A stretch of 64,000 bases of DNA from contig NZ_CP014306.1 in assembly GCF_001557535.2 (NCBI RefSeq), forward strand, positions 3,162,001 to 3,226,000, written 5' to 3'. Made by a program: the position numbers and the translations under genes. The notes under the pieces were generated by a model. It was given only the letters and a program-made list of their open reading frames with translations. It had not been told where the DNA came from and did no database searches. This DNA comes from Burkholderia sp. PAMC 26561 (lineage in GTDB: Bacteria; Pseudomonadota; Gammaproteobacteria; Burkholderiales; Burkholderiaceae). This document shows, in pieces, positions 10,820 through 19,560 of this stretch. Within the stretch, counting starts at the first letter, position 1. Every line of letters begins with the position of its first letter.

Positions 10820-11374
10820 ATGACCGATCCCGCAGTCCAGCCCACGCCGCCTGTTCGCGCCTCGCAGGCTAGCGAAGCCAACATCCGCGAACTCGTCGAA
10901 GTTTTTTACCGTCGTGTAGATGAAGATCCGCTGCTCGGCCCGATCTTCGCGCGTGAGTTGGCAGGGCGCTGGGACGCTCATCTCGCGAAGATGACGACTT
11001 TCTGGTCGAGCCTCGTGCTCGGGACGAAGGACTATTGCGGCAACGTGCAGGAAGCGCACCGGCCACTTGGCGATATCGAACCGCAGCACTTTGCGCGCTG
11101 GATCACGCTATTTCTTGATACCGTCGAAAGCCGGTACGAACCGGCCGCCGCAGTCCAGTTCATGGAACCGGCGCTGCGCATTGCGCAAAGCCTGCAGTTG
11201 AGCAAGTTTGGCTGGGACTATCGCATTCCCGAGGCACAGGTTGCGCTGCTGGCGTCGCTCAGGCGCTTGCGCAGAGGTGAGCGGGAAACGGAAGCGGCGG
11301 AGCATCTGCGCGATCGCAGCGGTGCTACGTCGTTTCCCGTGAATGTGACGGACACAGGCAGCGAGAAGTCCTGA
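10820..11374 (+). CDS. Group III truncated haemoglobin
   Basis: 184 residues. After a short Pro-rich lead the globin core runs from about residue 18 to 140. Key features are IRELVEVFYRRVDEDPLLGPIF, the helix with FWSSLVLGTKDYCGN, AHRPL, and the F-helix block HFARWITLFLDTV with the likely proximal His. This pattern is typical of group III (P) truncated globins. Such proteins are usually linked to NO or oxygen chemistry, in line with the nearby nsrR. The stop codon abuts the stop codon of moaE, which runs toward it. The last ~35 residues lie outside the fold. Confidence 0.88.
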   Translation: MTDPAVQPTPPVRASQASEANIRELVEVFYRRVDEDPLLGPIFARELAGRWDAHLAKMTTFWSSLVLGTKDYCGNVQEAHRPLGDIEPQHFARWITLFLDTVESRYEPAAAVQFMEPALRIAQSLQLSKFGWDYRIPEAQVALLASLRRLRRGERETEAAEHLRDRSGATSFPVNVTDTGSEKS

Positions 11375-11839
11375 TCAGCGGGCCGCGGCGCCCCATCGCG
11401 CACGCGCGGCGTCGTCGGATTCGCGTGCATCGACCCATTTCTCGCCGTGCTCGGTCTTCTCTTTCTTCCAGAACGGCGCCTGCGTTTTCAGGTAATCCAT
11501 CACGAACGCGCACGATTCGAACGCTTCCGCCCGATGCACCGCGGTCGTCGCGACCAGCACGATCTGATCGAGCGGCAGCAGCTTTCCCACCCGATGCACG
11601 ATCAACACATCCGATCCTGGCCAGCGCCCGCGCGCCTCGCCTGCAATCGCTTCGAGCGCCTTTTCGGTCATGCCGGGATAGTGTTCCAGTTCCATGGCCT
11701 GGACGGTATGGCCTTCGTTCAGATCACGAACCGTCCCGACAAAACATGCAACCGCGCCGACCTTGGGGTTGTCGGCACGTAGTGCGGCGACCTCGGCGCT
11801 GATATCGAAATCGGTTTCCTGCACGCGAATCCGGGTCAT
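11375..11839 (-). CDS. moaE: Molybdopterin synthase catalytic subunit MoaE
   Basis: 154 residues with the MoaE core: ACFVGTVRDLNEG near residue 35, MELEHYPGMTEKALEAIA, HRVGKLLPLDQIVLVATTA, and the conserved Lys region APFWKKE. It converts precursor Z to molybdopterin using sulphur carried by the thiocarboxylated tail of MoaD. It is the last gene of a moeA-moaD-moaE run, starting 1 base after the moaD stop, so translation is probably coupled. Confidence 0.96.
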   Translation of the reverse strand: MTRIRVQETDFDISAEVAALRADNPKVGAVACFVGTVRDLNEGHTVQAMELEHYPGMTEKALEAIAGEARGRWPGSDVLIVHRVGKLLPLDQIVLVATTAVHRAEAFESCAFVMDYLKTQAPFWKKEKTEHGEKWVDARESDDAARARWGAAAR

Positions 11840-11840
11840 C

Positions 11841-12098
11841 TCAGCCGCCTGTGACCGGAGGGAAAAACGCGACCTCGCAGCCGTCCGTGATGCGCCGCGA
11901 CGGGTCCGTCATCTCGTGGTTGCAAGCCATGCGCAGCGACCGCCCTTCCCCCAGCGTCTCGGCCCACACGCCGCCGCGCGCGCGCAGCCAGGCACGGACA
12001 TCGCCAACGTTGGCAACGCCGTCCGGCACTTCGACACTTTCATTTGCCACACCGAGCGCTTCACGCACGCTCGCAAAAAACCGCAACTCGACTTTCAT
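11841..12098 (-). CDS. moaD: Molybdopterin synthase sulphur carrier MoaD
   Basis: 85 residues with the ubiquitin-like fold pattern (MKVELRFFASVREALG, then CEVAFFPPVTGG) and the essential C-terminal Gly-Gly that is adenylated and thiocarboxylated. I chose the ATG at 12098, which has AAGG 6 bases upstream and lies 8 bases after the moeA stop. A TTG at 12110 would overlap the moeA stop and add 4 residues. Confidence 0.95.
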   Translation of the reverse strand: MKVELRFFASVREALGVANESVEVPDGVANVGDVRAWLRARGGVWAETLGEGRSLRMACNHEMTDPSRRITDGCEVAFFPPVTGG

Positions 12099-12106
12099 GA
12101 TTGCCT

Positions 12107-13369
12107 TCAACGCATCAGTTCTGAAAACGGGATAAAACGCACGATTTCGCCGGCCTGGATGGCGTGGTCCGGAGGGTTATCGATCAGTCCGTCACCCCAT
12201 ACCGTCGATGTCAGCACCGCCGAACTCTGGTTGCCGAACACGTCGAGACCGCCGGCGGCGTTCACACGGGCGCGCAGGAATTCGTTGCGGCGATCACCCT
12301 TTTTCTGCGTGAAATCCGCCCGCATGGAATACACGCGCGGTTCGACCGCGTCCACGCCCGCCAGTCGCAGGATAAACGGCCGCACGAACAGCAGGAACGT
12401 GCAGAAACTCGAAACCGGATTCCCCGGCAAGCCGATAAAAAACGCCTCGTCTTCCGCCCGGGAAGCCTCGCGCCTGACCGCGCCGAACGCGAGCGGTTTG
12501 CCGGGTTTCATCGCGATTTGCCACATGGAAATGCGCCCTTCGGCTTCCACGGCGGGCTTGACGTGATCTTCCTCTCCCACCGACACCCCCCCGCACGTAA
12601 GAATCAGGTCGTGATCGCGTGCCGCCCGCCGCAGCGTCTCGCGGGTCGCGTCGAGCCGGTCCGGCACGATTCCGAGGTCCGTCACCTCGCAGCCGATCGT
12701 GGCGAGCAGCGCGCGCAAGGTGTACCGGTTCGAGTTGTAGATCGCGCCCGGGCGCAGCGGCTCGCCGGGCGTGGTGAGTTCGTCGCCGGTGAAAAACACA
12801 GCCACGCGCACGCGCCGCGCGACCTCGAGCGCAGCACATCCCACCGATGCTGCCAGCCCCAATGCCTGCGGTGTGAGCCGCGTCCCGGCGGCCAGGATGA
12901 CAGCGCCGCGACGGATATCAGCGCCTTGCCGGGTGATCCACTCGCCTTCTGCCGGAGCCTGCGAGAAGCTTGCGCCGTTGTTATCGAGACGAACCATTTC
13001 CTGCATCACGATGGCGTCCGCGTCCGGCGGCACGGTCGCACCCGTAAATATCCGCGCGGCCGTGCCGGCGGCCAGCGGCTCGGCTATGGCGCCGGCCGGA
13101 ATGCGCTGCGACACGGGGAGCGTCACACCGTTAGAGCCGGAAGCCCCGGCGAGATCCGCCGCCCGCACCGCGTAGCCGTCCATGGAGCTCGTGCGCATGG
13201 GCGGCACGTCGAGCGGCGACACCACGTCGGCGGCGAGCACGCGGCCGAGCGCGTCGAAGCAGTCGACGGTTTCCGTGCCGTCCACCCGGCGCGCGGCCGC
13301 GAGCAAGGTGGCGAGCGCGTCGGCGGTGGACAACATCGGCGGGCGTGATGCGGCGGGCGTGGTGGACAT
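12107..13369 (-). CDS. moeA: Molybdopterin molybdenumtransferase MoeA
   Basis: 420 residues, normal length. It inserts molybdenum into adenylylated molybdopterin. Diagnostic segments include SPLDVPPMRTSSMDGYAVRA, PAGAIAEPL, FTGATVPPDADAIVMQE, FFTGDELTTPGEPL, ILTCGGVSVGEEDHVK, and LPGNPVSSFCTFLLFV. First gene of moeA-moaD-moaE. The 217-base gap to the divergent Nudix gene should hold both promoters, but no consensus pair is obvious. Confidence 0.97.
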   Translation of the reverse strand: MSTTPAASRPPMLSTADALATLLAAARRVDGTETVDCFDALGRVLAADVVSPLDVPPMRTSSMDGYAVRAADLAGASGSNGVTLPVSQRIPAGAIAEPLAAGTAARIFTGATVPPDADAIVMQEMVRLDNNGASFSQAPAEGEWITRQGADIRRGAVILAAGTRLTPQALGLAASVGCAALEVARRVRVAVFFTGDELTTPGEPLRPGAIYNSNRYTLRALLATIGCEVTDLGIVPDRLDATRETLRRAARDHDLILTCGGVSVGEEDHVKPAVEAEGRISMWQIAMKPGKPLAFGAVRREASRAEDEAFFIGLPGNPVSSFCTFLLFVRPFILRLAGVDAVEPRVYSMRADFTQKKGDRRNEFLRARVNAAGGLDVFGNQSSAVLTSTVWGDGLIDNPPDHAIQAGEIVRFIPFSELMR

Positions 13370-13586
13370 CGGCAGGATGAGTTAGTGACCGTGAAATGGA
13401 CGACGCAAAAAAAGCGCCGCATCCGAAGGACTTATATTGTAGCCAGAAGCGTCCGCCCGCTCGCACCCGATCCGGGGCCATAGACCATCCGGACAAGTCG
13501 CCGATGCAACCGCAACGCGGCCGCGACCCGTCCGCGCGCCCCGGCCTCGGTGATACACTCGCACGACACTTTCAGACTTCTCCCCT

Positions 13587-14132
13587 ATGAAATTCTGCTC
13601 CGTCTGCGGCCACGAAGTTAGCCTGCTTGTGCCTCCCGGCGACAACCGCGAACGTTTCGTCTGCGGCAACTGCGGAACGGTGCATTATCAGAATCCGCGC
13701 AACGTGGTCGGAACCGTCCCTGTCTGGGACGACAAGGTTCTGCTGTGCCGCCGCGCGATCGAACCGCGCTACGGCTTCTGGACGCTGCCGGCGGGTTTCA
13801 TGGAAATGAACGAGACGACCAGCGAAGGCGCCTCGCGCGAGACGCTGGAAGAGGCCGGCGCACGCGTCGAGATCCAGAGCCTCTTCACGCTGCTGAACGT
13901 GCCGCATGTGCATCAGGTGCATCTGTTTTATCTGGCGCGTTTGCTCGATCTGGATATCGATGCCGGCGAGGAAAGCCTCGAAGTGAAACTCTTCGATGAA
14001 AGCGAGATTCCCTGGGACGAAATTGCGTTCCCGACCGTCGGCCAGACGCTGCGTTTCTTTTTTGCCGATCGCGCCGCCGGCACCTATTCGCTGCACACCG
14101 GCGACATCTTCCGCTCACTGCGCGAAGGCTGA
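13587..14132 (+). CDS. Nudix hydrolase with N-terminal zinc ribbon (NudC-like)
   Basis: 181 residues. Residues 1-35 form a zinc ribbon with two Cys pairs (FCSVCGHE and VCGNCGTVHY). The Nudix box follows at about 70-92 with the expected G-x5-E-x7-REtLEEaG pattern, starting in the segment GFMEMNETTSEGASRETLEE. The zinc ribbon is shared with NudC-type NADH pyrophosphatases, but the protein is shorter than NudC, so the substrate (an NDP-X compound) is not certain. It is 15 bases upstream of aat and probably co-transcribed with it. Confidence 0.88.
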   Translation: MKFCSVCGHEVSLLVPPGDNRERFVCGNCGTVHYQNPRNVVGTVPVWDDKVLLCRRAIEPRYGFWTLPAGFMEMNETTSEGASRETLEEAGARVEIQSLFTLLNVPHVHQVHLFYLARLLDLDIDAGEESLEVKLFDESEIPWDEIAFPTVGQTLRFFFADRAAGTYSLHTGDIFRSLREG

Positions 14133-14147
14133 GCGCCGCCCCGCATC

Positions 14148-14891
14148 ATGGTTCCATGGCTCGCATCCGACGATCCGTTTCCGCCCGTCGAGCGCGCACT
14201 CGGCGAGGCGAGCGGCGCGCCCGGTTTGCTCGCGGCGAGCGCCGAATTGCAAAGCTCACGTTTGATCGATGCCTATCAGCACGGAATTTTCCCCTGGTAT
14301 TCCGATGGCCAGCCCGTCCTCTGGTGGAGCCCGGACCCCCGCATGGTCCTGATTCCGGATGAATTCAAGGTCTCGGATTCACTTCGCAAGACGCTGCGAC
14401 GGGTATTAAAGGACGCAGCGTGGGAAATTCGCGTCGATCACGATTTCGCCGGCGTGATGCGCGCGTGCGCGCAGACGCCGCGTGAAGGCCAGCGCGGCAC
14501 GTGGATCACGGCGGACATCGTGGAGGCGTATTCGTCTTTACACCGCGACGGACGCGCGCACAGCATTGAAAGCTGGTTCGAGGGCAGGCGCGTGGGCGGT
14601 CTTTACGGCGTGTCGTTCGGGCGGATGTTTTTCGGCGAATCGATGTTCGCGCACCGCACTGATGCATCAAAAATCGCGCTCGCGGCACTCGTCGGACACT
14701 TGCGCCACCATAAAATAGAGATGATAGACTGCCAGCAGAACACGTCGCATCTGGCCTCGCTGGGCGGGCGCGAGATCACGCGGAAGGCATTTCTGCGACA
14801 CCTTCGCTACGCCGTGTTCGAGCCGCCGATTCCCTGGCAGTTCGACAAGTCGGCACTGCTCGCCACGCTTGGGGTCAATGCGGAAAGCTGA
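14148..14891 (+). CDS. aat: Leucyl/phenylalanyl-tRNA--protein transferase
   Basis: 247 residues. It shows the Aat signatures [44 protein letters not shown] and [18 protein letters not shown]. The enzyme adds Leu or Phe to proteins starting with Arg or Lys and so marks them for ClpAP. It is followed by bpt, giving both bacterial N-end-rule transferases in one operon. Confidence 0.97.
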   Translation: MVPWLASDDPFPPVERALGEASGAPGLLAASAELQSSRLIDAYQHGIFPWYSDGQPVLWWSPDPRMVLIPDEFKVSDSLRKTLRRVLKDAAWEIRVDHDFAGVMRACAQTPREGQRGTWITADIVEAYSSLHRDGRAHSIESWFEGRRVGGLYGVSFGRMFFGESMFAHRTDASKIALAALVGHLRHHKIEMIDCQQNTSHLASLGGREITRKAFLRHLRYAVFEPPIPWQFDKSALLATLGVNAES

Positions 14892-15027
14892 GAGCGCCCG
14901 AGCCAATCGCGACGGCAAGACAATTCAACGCAGGATCGAGTATTTCGAACACAGTGCCTTGTTTGGCCGGCAACGTCAGTCCGGCAACACAACGAGGCGA
15001 CAGACGTTTAGAACGAGAGCTGCCAAC

Positions 15028-15900
15028 GTGACTCACCCCAATGAGCTGCCGCTTTCACCGCTTTCGGCGTTGCAATTCTATGCAACGGCGCCGTATCCCT
15101 GCAGCTACCTCGACGGGCGCATCGCCCGCTCGCAGGTGGCGACGCCCAGTCACCTGATCAACTCCGACGTCTACACCGAACTCGTCAAGGCCGGCTTCCG
15201 GCGCTCGGGCGTGTTCACGTACCGGCCTTATTGCGACGGTTGCCGGGCGTGCGTGCCGGTGCGTTTGCCTATCGATGGATTCAAGCCCAACCGCACCCAG
15301 CGGCGCGTCTGGAAACAGCACGGCGACCTGGTCGCGAGTGTGGCTCCGCTTCACTACGACGAAGAACATTACGCGCTCTACATGCGCTATCAGTCGGCGC
15401 GGCACGCAGGCGGCGGCATGGATCGCGACAGCCGCGACCAATACGAGCAATTTCTGCTGCAAAGCCGGATCAATTCGCGCCTGGTGGAATTTCGCGAGCC
15501 GGTGGCGCCGGTCGAAGCTGCCGCGAGCACGGAAAGCGACGACGGCAAGCCCAGCGACGATCCACCCGCGAAAGGCGTGCTGCGCATGATCAGCATGATC
15601 GACATCCTGGGTGACGGCTTGTCTTCGGTGTACACATTCTTCGAGCCGGACATGCCGCACACGAGCTTTGGCACCTACAACATCCTGTGGCAAATCGAGC
15701 AGGCGCGCAGCCTCGACCTGCCTTTCGTGTACCTTGGCTACTGGATTCGCGAGAGCGAAAAGATGGCATACAAGGCGAACTTCCGGCCATTAGAAGGATT
15801 GATCGATGGCCGCTGGGATCTGCTCGATCCCCTTACGATGCACTCCGCCGGAACGCCGCCGATGCCCGGCAAGATGGCCGCTGACAAACCGCGTCGCTAA
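15028..15900 (+). CDS. bpt: Aspartate/glutamate leucyltransferase (Bpt)
   Basis: 290 residues from the GTG at 15028 ([20 protein letters not shown]), which matches the usual N-terminus. The frame is open 159 bases further upstream, but that part overlaps aat. Conserved features are the Cys cluster [17 protein letters not shown]/Bpt blocks such as [18 protein letters not shown], and the C-terminal [20 protein letters not shown] with [20 protein letters not shown]. It adds Leu to N-terminal Asp or Glu. A roughly 25-residue insert ([20 protein letters not shown]) sits before the conserved domain around residue 180. Confidence 0.95.
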   Translation: MTHPNELPLSPLSALQFYATAPYPCSYLDGRIARSQVATPSHLINSDVYTELVKAGFRRSGVFTYRPYCDGCRACVPVRLPIDGFKPNRTQRRVWKQHGDLVASVAPLHYDEEHYALYMRYQSARHAGGGMDRDSRDQYEQFLLQSRINSRLVEFREPVAPVEAAASTESDDGKPSDDPPAKGVLRMISMIDILGDGLSSVYTFFEPDMPHTSFGTYNILWQIEQARSLDLPFVYLGYWIRESEKMAYKANFRPLEGLIDGRWDLLDPLTMHSAGTPPMPGKMAADKPRR

Positions 15901-16043
15901 CGGCGGCACGCGCCGGGTTACTGCCAGGTCCGCCCCAAACGGATTTTTCCGCGAAATTCAACGTTCCGACACAGCTTTTCGGCCGTCGCCATTAAAGCCG
16001 TTAAAATGGCGCGTCTCAATTTTTGCCGTTCCGGCCTCTCCTC

Positions 16044-17084
16044 GTGTTCAGTTCCCTCTACCCGCTTGCCCGCGCGCAACTTTTTCGCATGGATGCGGAA
16101 GATGCCCACCATCTGACGCTGCGCATGCTCGGCGCCGCCGGCCGCACCGGTTTGTCCGGCATGCTCGCCGAGCGCGCGCCCGACTCCCCGCGCACCGTCA
16201 TGGGCCTGAACTTCCGCAATCCGGTCGGGCTCGCGGCCGGGCTGGACAAGGACGGCGCGTGTATTGACGGGCTGGCGTCGCTGGGGTTCGGGTTCATCGA
16301 AGTGGGAACGGTCACGCCGCGCGCCCAGCCCGGCAATCCGCGCCCGCGCATGTTCCGGCTGCCGGATGCGCAAGCGCTCATCAACCGGCTCGGCTTCAAT
16401 AACCGCGGCGTCGATCAGTTCGTCGAGAACGTGCAGGCGGCGCGGTATCGCGGGATTCTGGGGCTGAATATCGGGAAGAATGCCGATACACCCATCGAAC
16501 GGGCCGCCGAAGATTATTTGTATTGCCTCGAGCGCGTGTATCCGTTCGCGAGCTACGTGACCATCAACATCTCGTCGCCGAACACGAAGAACCTGCGCCA
16601 GTTGCAAGGCGCGGGCGAACTCGACGCACTGCTCGGTGCGCTGAAGGACAAACAGCAACGTCTTTCCGACATGCACGGCAAGCTCGTGCCCCTCGCGCTC
16701 AAGATCGCGCCCGATCTCGACGACGAGCAGATCAAGGAGATCGCCGCCACGTTGCTGCGTCATCAGATCGACGGCGTGATCGCCACCAACACCACGCTGT
16801 CACGCACCGCTGTGACCGGCATGAAACACAGCGATGAAGCTGGTGGTCTGTCCGGCAAGCCGGTGTTCGAGGCGTCGAATGCGGTGATCCGAAAGTTGCG
16901 CGTGGAATTGGGCAATGCCGTGCCGATCATCGGCGTGGGCGGCATCATGTCGGGCGATGACGCGCGTGAAAAACTGGCGGCGGGGGCATCGCTCGTGCAG
17001 ATCTACACGGGCCTCATTTATCGCGGACCCGCGCTCGTGACAGAGTGCGTGGAAGCGCTGTCGCGCCAGCCAGCCGCTGTATGA
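16044..17084 (+). CDS. pyrD: Dihydroorotate dehydrogenase (quinone), class 2
   Basis: 346 residues from the GTG at 16044 ([20 protein letters not shown]); a TTG 21 bases upstream is possible. The N-terminal amphipathic helices give membrane and ubiquinone contact as in class 2 enzymes. FMN and substrate blocks include [50 protein letters not shown] (catalytic Ser in the ISSPN region), ATNTTLSR and IGVGGIMSG. It oxidises dihydroorotate in pyrimidine synthesis. Confidence 0.97.
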   Translation: MFSSLYPLARAQLFRMDAEDAHHLTLRMLGAAGRTGLSGMLAERAPDSPRTVMGLNFRNPVGLAAGLDKDGACIDGLASLGFGFIEVGTVTPRAQPGNPRPRMFRLPDAQALINRLGFNNRGVDQFVENVQAARYRGILGLNIGKNADTPIERAAEDYLYCLERVYPFASYVTINISSPNTKNLRQLQGAGELDALLGALKDKQQRLSDMHGKLVPLALKIAPDLDDEQIKEIAATLLRHQIDGVIATNTTLSRTAVTGMKHSDEAGGLSGKPVFEASNAVIRKLRVELGNAVPIIGVGGIMSGDDAREKLAAGASLVQIYTGLIYRGPALVTECVEALSRQPAAV

Positions 17085-17210
17085 CGCGCGAAGCATCCCT
17101 ACCCGTTCTCATAACCACATGAGGAATCGATCTGAAGCGGTCGTGGCGTTTTCGCTATCATCGCGGCACTTCAGATTACCGATAAAAACTCGGACAAAGG
17201 CAAACAACAC

Positions 17211-18005
17211 ATGAAATTGACTCTCTTCAAGAAAGTGCTCGTGGCAGCACTGATCGGCGCGTCGCTCTCGGCGGTCGCCCACGCAGAAGATCTGCTGGAT
17301 TCGGTCAAACAGCGCGGCACGTTGCGCATTGGCCTGGAAGGCACGTTCCCGCCGTTCAACTCGAAGTCGCCGCAAGGTGAACTGGTCGGATTCGATGTGG
17401 ATATCGCCAAGGCTATCGCGGCGAAACTCGGCGTCAAGCCGGAGTTCGTCACGACCGAGTGGAGTGGCATCATCGCCGGTTTGCAGGCAGGCAAGTTCGA
17501 TGTGATCGCGAACCAGGTCGGCATCACCGATGCCCGCAAGCAGACGCTCGATTTCTCCCCGGCCTACACATATTCGAACGCCCAGCTGATTCAGCGCAAG
17601 GACGACACGCGCGACTTCAAGACGCTCGACGACCTGAAGGGCAAGAAGCTCGGCGTGGGCCTCGGCACGAACTACATGGACATGGCGAAAGCTGTTCCGG
17701 GTATCGATGTCAAGACGTATCCGGGCGCGCCTGAATACTTGCGCGATCTGGCATCGAACCGTCTGGACGCCGCGTTGAACGACCGACTGATGCTCGCGTA
17801 CCTGATGAAGAATTCGCAGTTGCCGCTGCGCACCGGCGCGAACGTCGGCCCGGGCAACCCGTCGGGCATCCCGTTCAAGAAGGGCAATCCGAAGTTCCAG
17901 AAGGCCATTGATGACGCGATGACCCAGCTCGAAGCCGATGGCACGTTCGCCAAGATCTCGGACAAGTGGTTTGGTATCGACGTGACCAAGCCGGCTGTAA
18001 AGTAA
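17211..18005 (+). CDS. Amino-acid ABC transporter, periplasmic binding protein
   Basis: 264 residues with a Sec signal peptide (MKLTLFKKVLVAALIGASLS, cleavage near AHA-ED). It has the type III solute-binding signature GLEGTFPPFNSKSPQGELVG followed by FDVDIAKAIAAKLG, and the domain-2 block LDDLKGKKLGVGLGTNYMD. The closest known group is polar amino acid/cystine binding proteins (FliY/TcyA-like), but the ligand is not decidable here. The permease gene follows after a hairpin; no ATPase gene is in the window. Confidence 0.92.
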   Translation: MKLTLFKKVLVAALIGASLSAVAHAEDLLDSVKQRGTLRIGLEGTFPPFNSKSPQGELVGFDVDIAKAIAAKLGVKPEFVTTEWSGIIAGLQAGKFDVIANQVGITDARKQTLDFSPAYTYSNAQLIQRKDDTRDFKTLDDLKGKKLGVGLGTNYMDMAKAVPGIDVKTYPGAPEYLRDLASNRLDAALNDRLMLAYLMKNSQLPLRTGANVGPGNPSGIPFKKGNPKFQKAIDDAMTQLEADGTFAKISDKWFGIDVTKPAVK

Positions 18006-18031
18006 AACCGGGCGCTCCGCGTTCGGCATCG

Positions 18032-18056
18032 GGGCGGCGTCTTGACGATGCCGCCC
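18032..18056 (+). terminator. Attenuator-like hairpin between binding protein and permease genes
   Basis: GGGCGGC (18032-18038) pairs with GCCGCCC (18050-18056) around an 11-base loop; only a broken T-rich tail follows. It likely lowers permease expression relative to the binding protein, as is common for ABC importers. Confidence 0.5.
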
Positions 18057-18105
18057 TTGGCTTTTGATACCCGCCTCGATCGATAAGAAGCCAACTCAAT
18101 CCCTC

Positions 18106-18765
18106 ATGTCCACGACATCCCTGCTCGTTCAATCGATACCGGCACTGGCCCAAGGCGCCGTGCTGACGATCAAGTTCGCGGTCTACTCCATGTTCTTCGG
18201 CCTGATAGCCGCCGTCGTGCTTGCGGTCATGGGCATCAGCCGCAGCAAGACGCTGGTGGGGATCGGACGCGTTTATGTAAGCGTGATGCGCGGGACGCCG
18301 CTGCTCGTGCAGATCTTCGTGATCTATTACGGGCTGCCGAGCCTTGGAATTTCGCTCGATCCGACCCCGGCTGGGGTGATTGCGTTATCGGCGAATGCGG
18401 CCGCGTATTTGTCGGAGAGCATGCGCGGGGCAATTCTCGGGATCCAGAGCGGGCAATGGCTGGCGGCGTATAGCCTTGGGCTTTCCAGGTCGCAGACGCT
18501 TCGATATGTGATCGGCCCGCAAGCGTTGCGCATCGCCGTGCCGAGTCTTTCGAACAGCCTGATCAGCCTCATCAAGGATACGTCGCTGGTTTCCGTGATT
18601 ACGGTGACCGAACTGCTGCGCAGCGCGCAGGAAGTGATCGCCGCCACATACCAGCCCTTGCCGTTATATCTGGCCGCCGCCGTGGTTTATTGGGTGCTGT
18701 GCAGCGTGCTGGAATTCGTGCAACGGCGGCTCGAGCGGAGACTGGCACTGCCGGGAAGGCATTAA
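18106..18765 (+). CDS. Amino-acid ABC transporter permease (His/Glu/Gln/Arg/opine family)
   Basis: 219 residues from the ATG at 18106 (MSTTSLLVQSIPALAQGAV). There are about five membrane segments. The family EAA-type loop that contacts the ATPase is visible in the segment GQWLAAYSLGLSRSQTLRYV. The start of the transmembrane core (VLTIKFAVYSMFFGLIAAVV) fits HEQRO permeases. It pairs with the binding protein 100 bases upstream; the matching ATPase must be encoded elsewhere. Confidence 0.93.
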   Translation: MSTTSLLVQSIPALAQGAVLTIKFAVYSMFFGLIAAVVLAVMGISRSKTLVGIGRVYVSVMRGTPLLVQIFVIYYGLPSLGISLDPTPAGVIALSANAAAYLSESMRGAILGIQSGQWLAAYSLGLSRSQTLRYVIGPQALRIAVPSLSNSLISLIKDTSLVSVITVTELLRSAQEVIAATYQPLPLYLAAAVVYWVLCSVLEFVQRRLERRLALPGRH

Positions 18766-18790
18766 ACGGCACTTAGGCTTAGCCGTCTCC

Positions 18791-19468
18791 TTAGCCGTCC
18801 AGCCGCGCGCCGAATCTTCCCAGGCGCGGAAAATAATGTTTTTCCGGGTCGAGCGAATACGCAACCCTTCTCGCCCTTCCCATCAGTTCATCGCGCGGAA
18901 AAAAACCGAAATAGCGCGAATCCGCGCTGTCATCGCGGTTGTCTCCGAGCATCAGATACTGCCCCTTCGGAACGGTCACCGGCCCGAACGAGCGCCGTGG
19001 ACTCGGCGCGAGTACCGACAACCTGACCACATGCGAAACGTGCCCGAGCTTCTCATCGAGATACTCGCCCGGCGACGATGAATCACCCGCCACGCCCGCA
19101 ATATCGACAGGCTGGTAAGCAGCGCGTTTGCCATCGATGTAAAGCACGTTGTCACGCATGGCGACCACGTCCCCAGGCAGACCGATCAACCGCTTCACGA
19201 TCAGTTCCTTCGCCGCCGACGAATCCACCGTCACGATGTCCCCACGCTGCGGATCGTGCAGATGCAGGATCGCTACATGGGTGAACGGGACGCGCAGATC
19301 GTAAGCCATCTTGTCCACGACGATCCGGTCGCCTTCGCGAATGGTCGGCAACATGGAACCGCTCGGCACCACGTTCCAGTCCGCAATCGCGCTTCGAAAC
19401 AGGGCCATCAGAACCAGGAACGCCACCAGCTTGCGATTGTCGCGCCAGAATCGGGATAAGAATCGCAT
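18791..19468 (-). CDS. Signal peptidase I family protein (S26)
   Basis: 225 residues from the ATG at 19468; an ATG 18 bases upstream is also in frame but lacks a ribosome-binding site. One N-terminal membrane anchor (LVAFLVLMALFRSAIADW) precedes the catalytic domain. The Ser nucleophile is S38 in PSGSMLPT, and the Lys base is K92 in IVKRLIGLPGD. The family box GDNRDDSADSRYFG is present. It is shorter than typical LepB (about 300 residues with two membrane helices) and not next to lepA/rnc, so it is probably a second, specialised signal peptidase. Confidence 0.9.
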   Translation of the reverse strand: MRFLSRFWRDNRKLVAFLVLMALFRSAIADWNVVPSGSMLPTIREGDRIVVDKMAYDLRVPFTHVAILHLHDPQRGDIVTVDSSAAKELIVKRLIGLPGDVVAMRDNVLYIDGKRAAYQPVDIAGVAGDSSSPGEYLDEKLGHVSHVVRLSVLAPSPRRSFGPVTVPKGQYLMLGDNRDDSADSRYFGFFPRDELMGRARRVAYSLDPEKHYFPRLGRFGARLDG

Positions 19469-19560
19469 GGTAAAAATGCCCTGCATGTGAAGACGTCGCA
19501 GCGTATCGCGACAGTCTGAAATGACGCTTAAACAAGTTGGTGCGCGGCGAGACCGGTCTG

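Noticed and set aside
12164..13348. A 394-codon plus-strand frame opposite moeA
   Set aside because: Shadow of moeA; His/Arg-rich composition and no ribosome-binding site.
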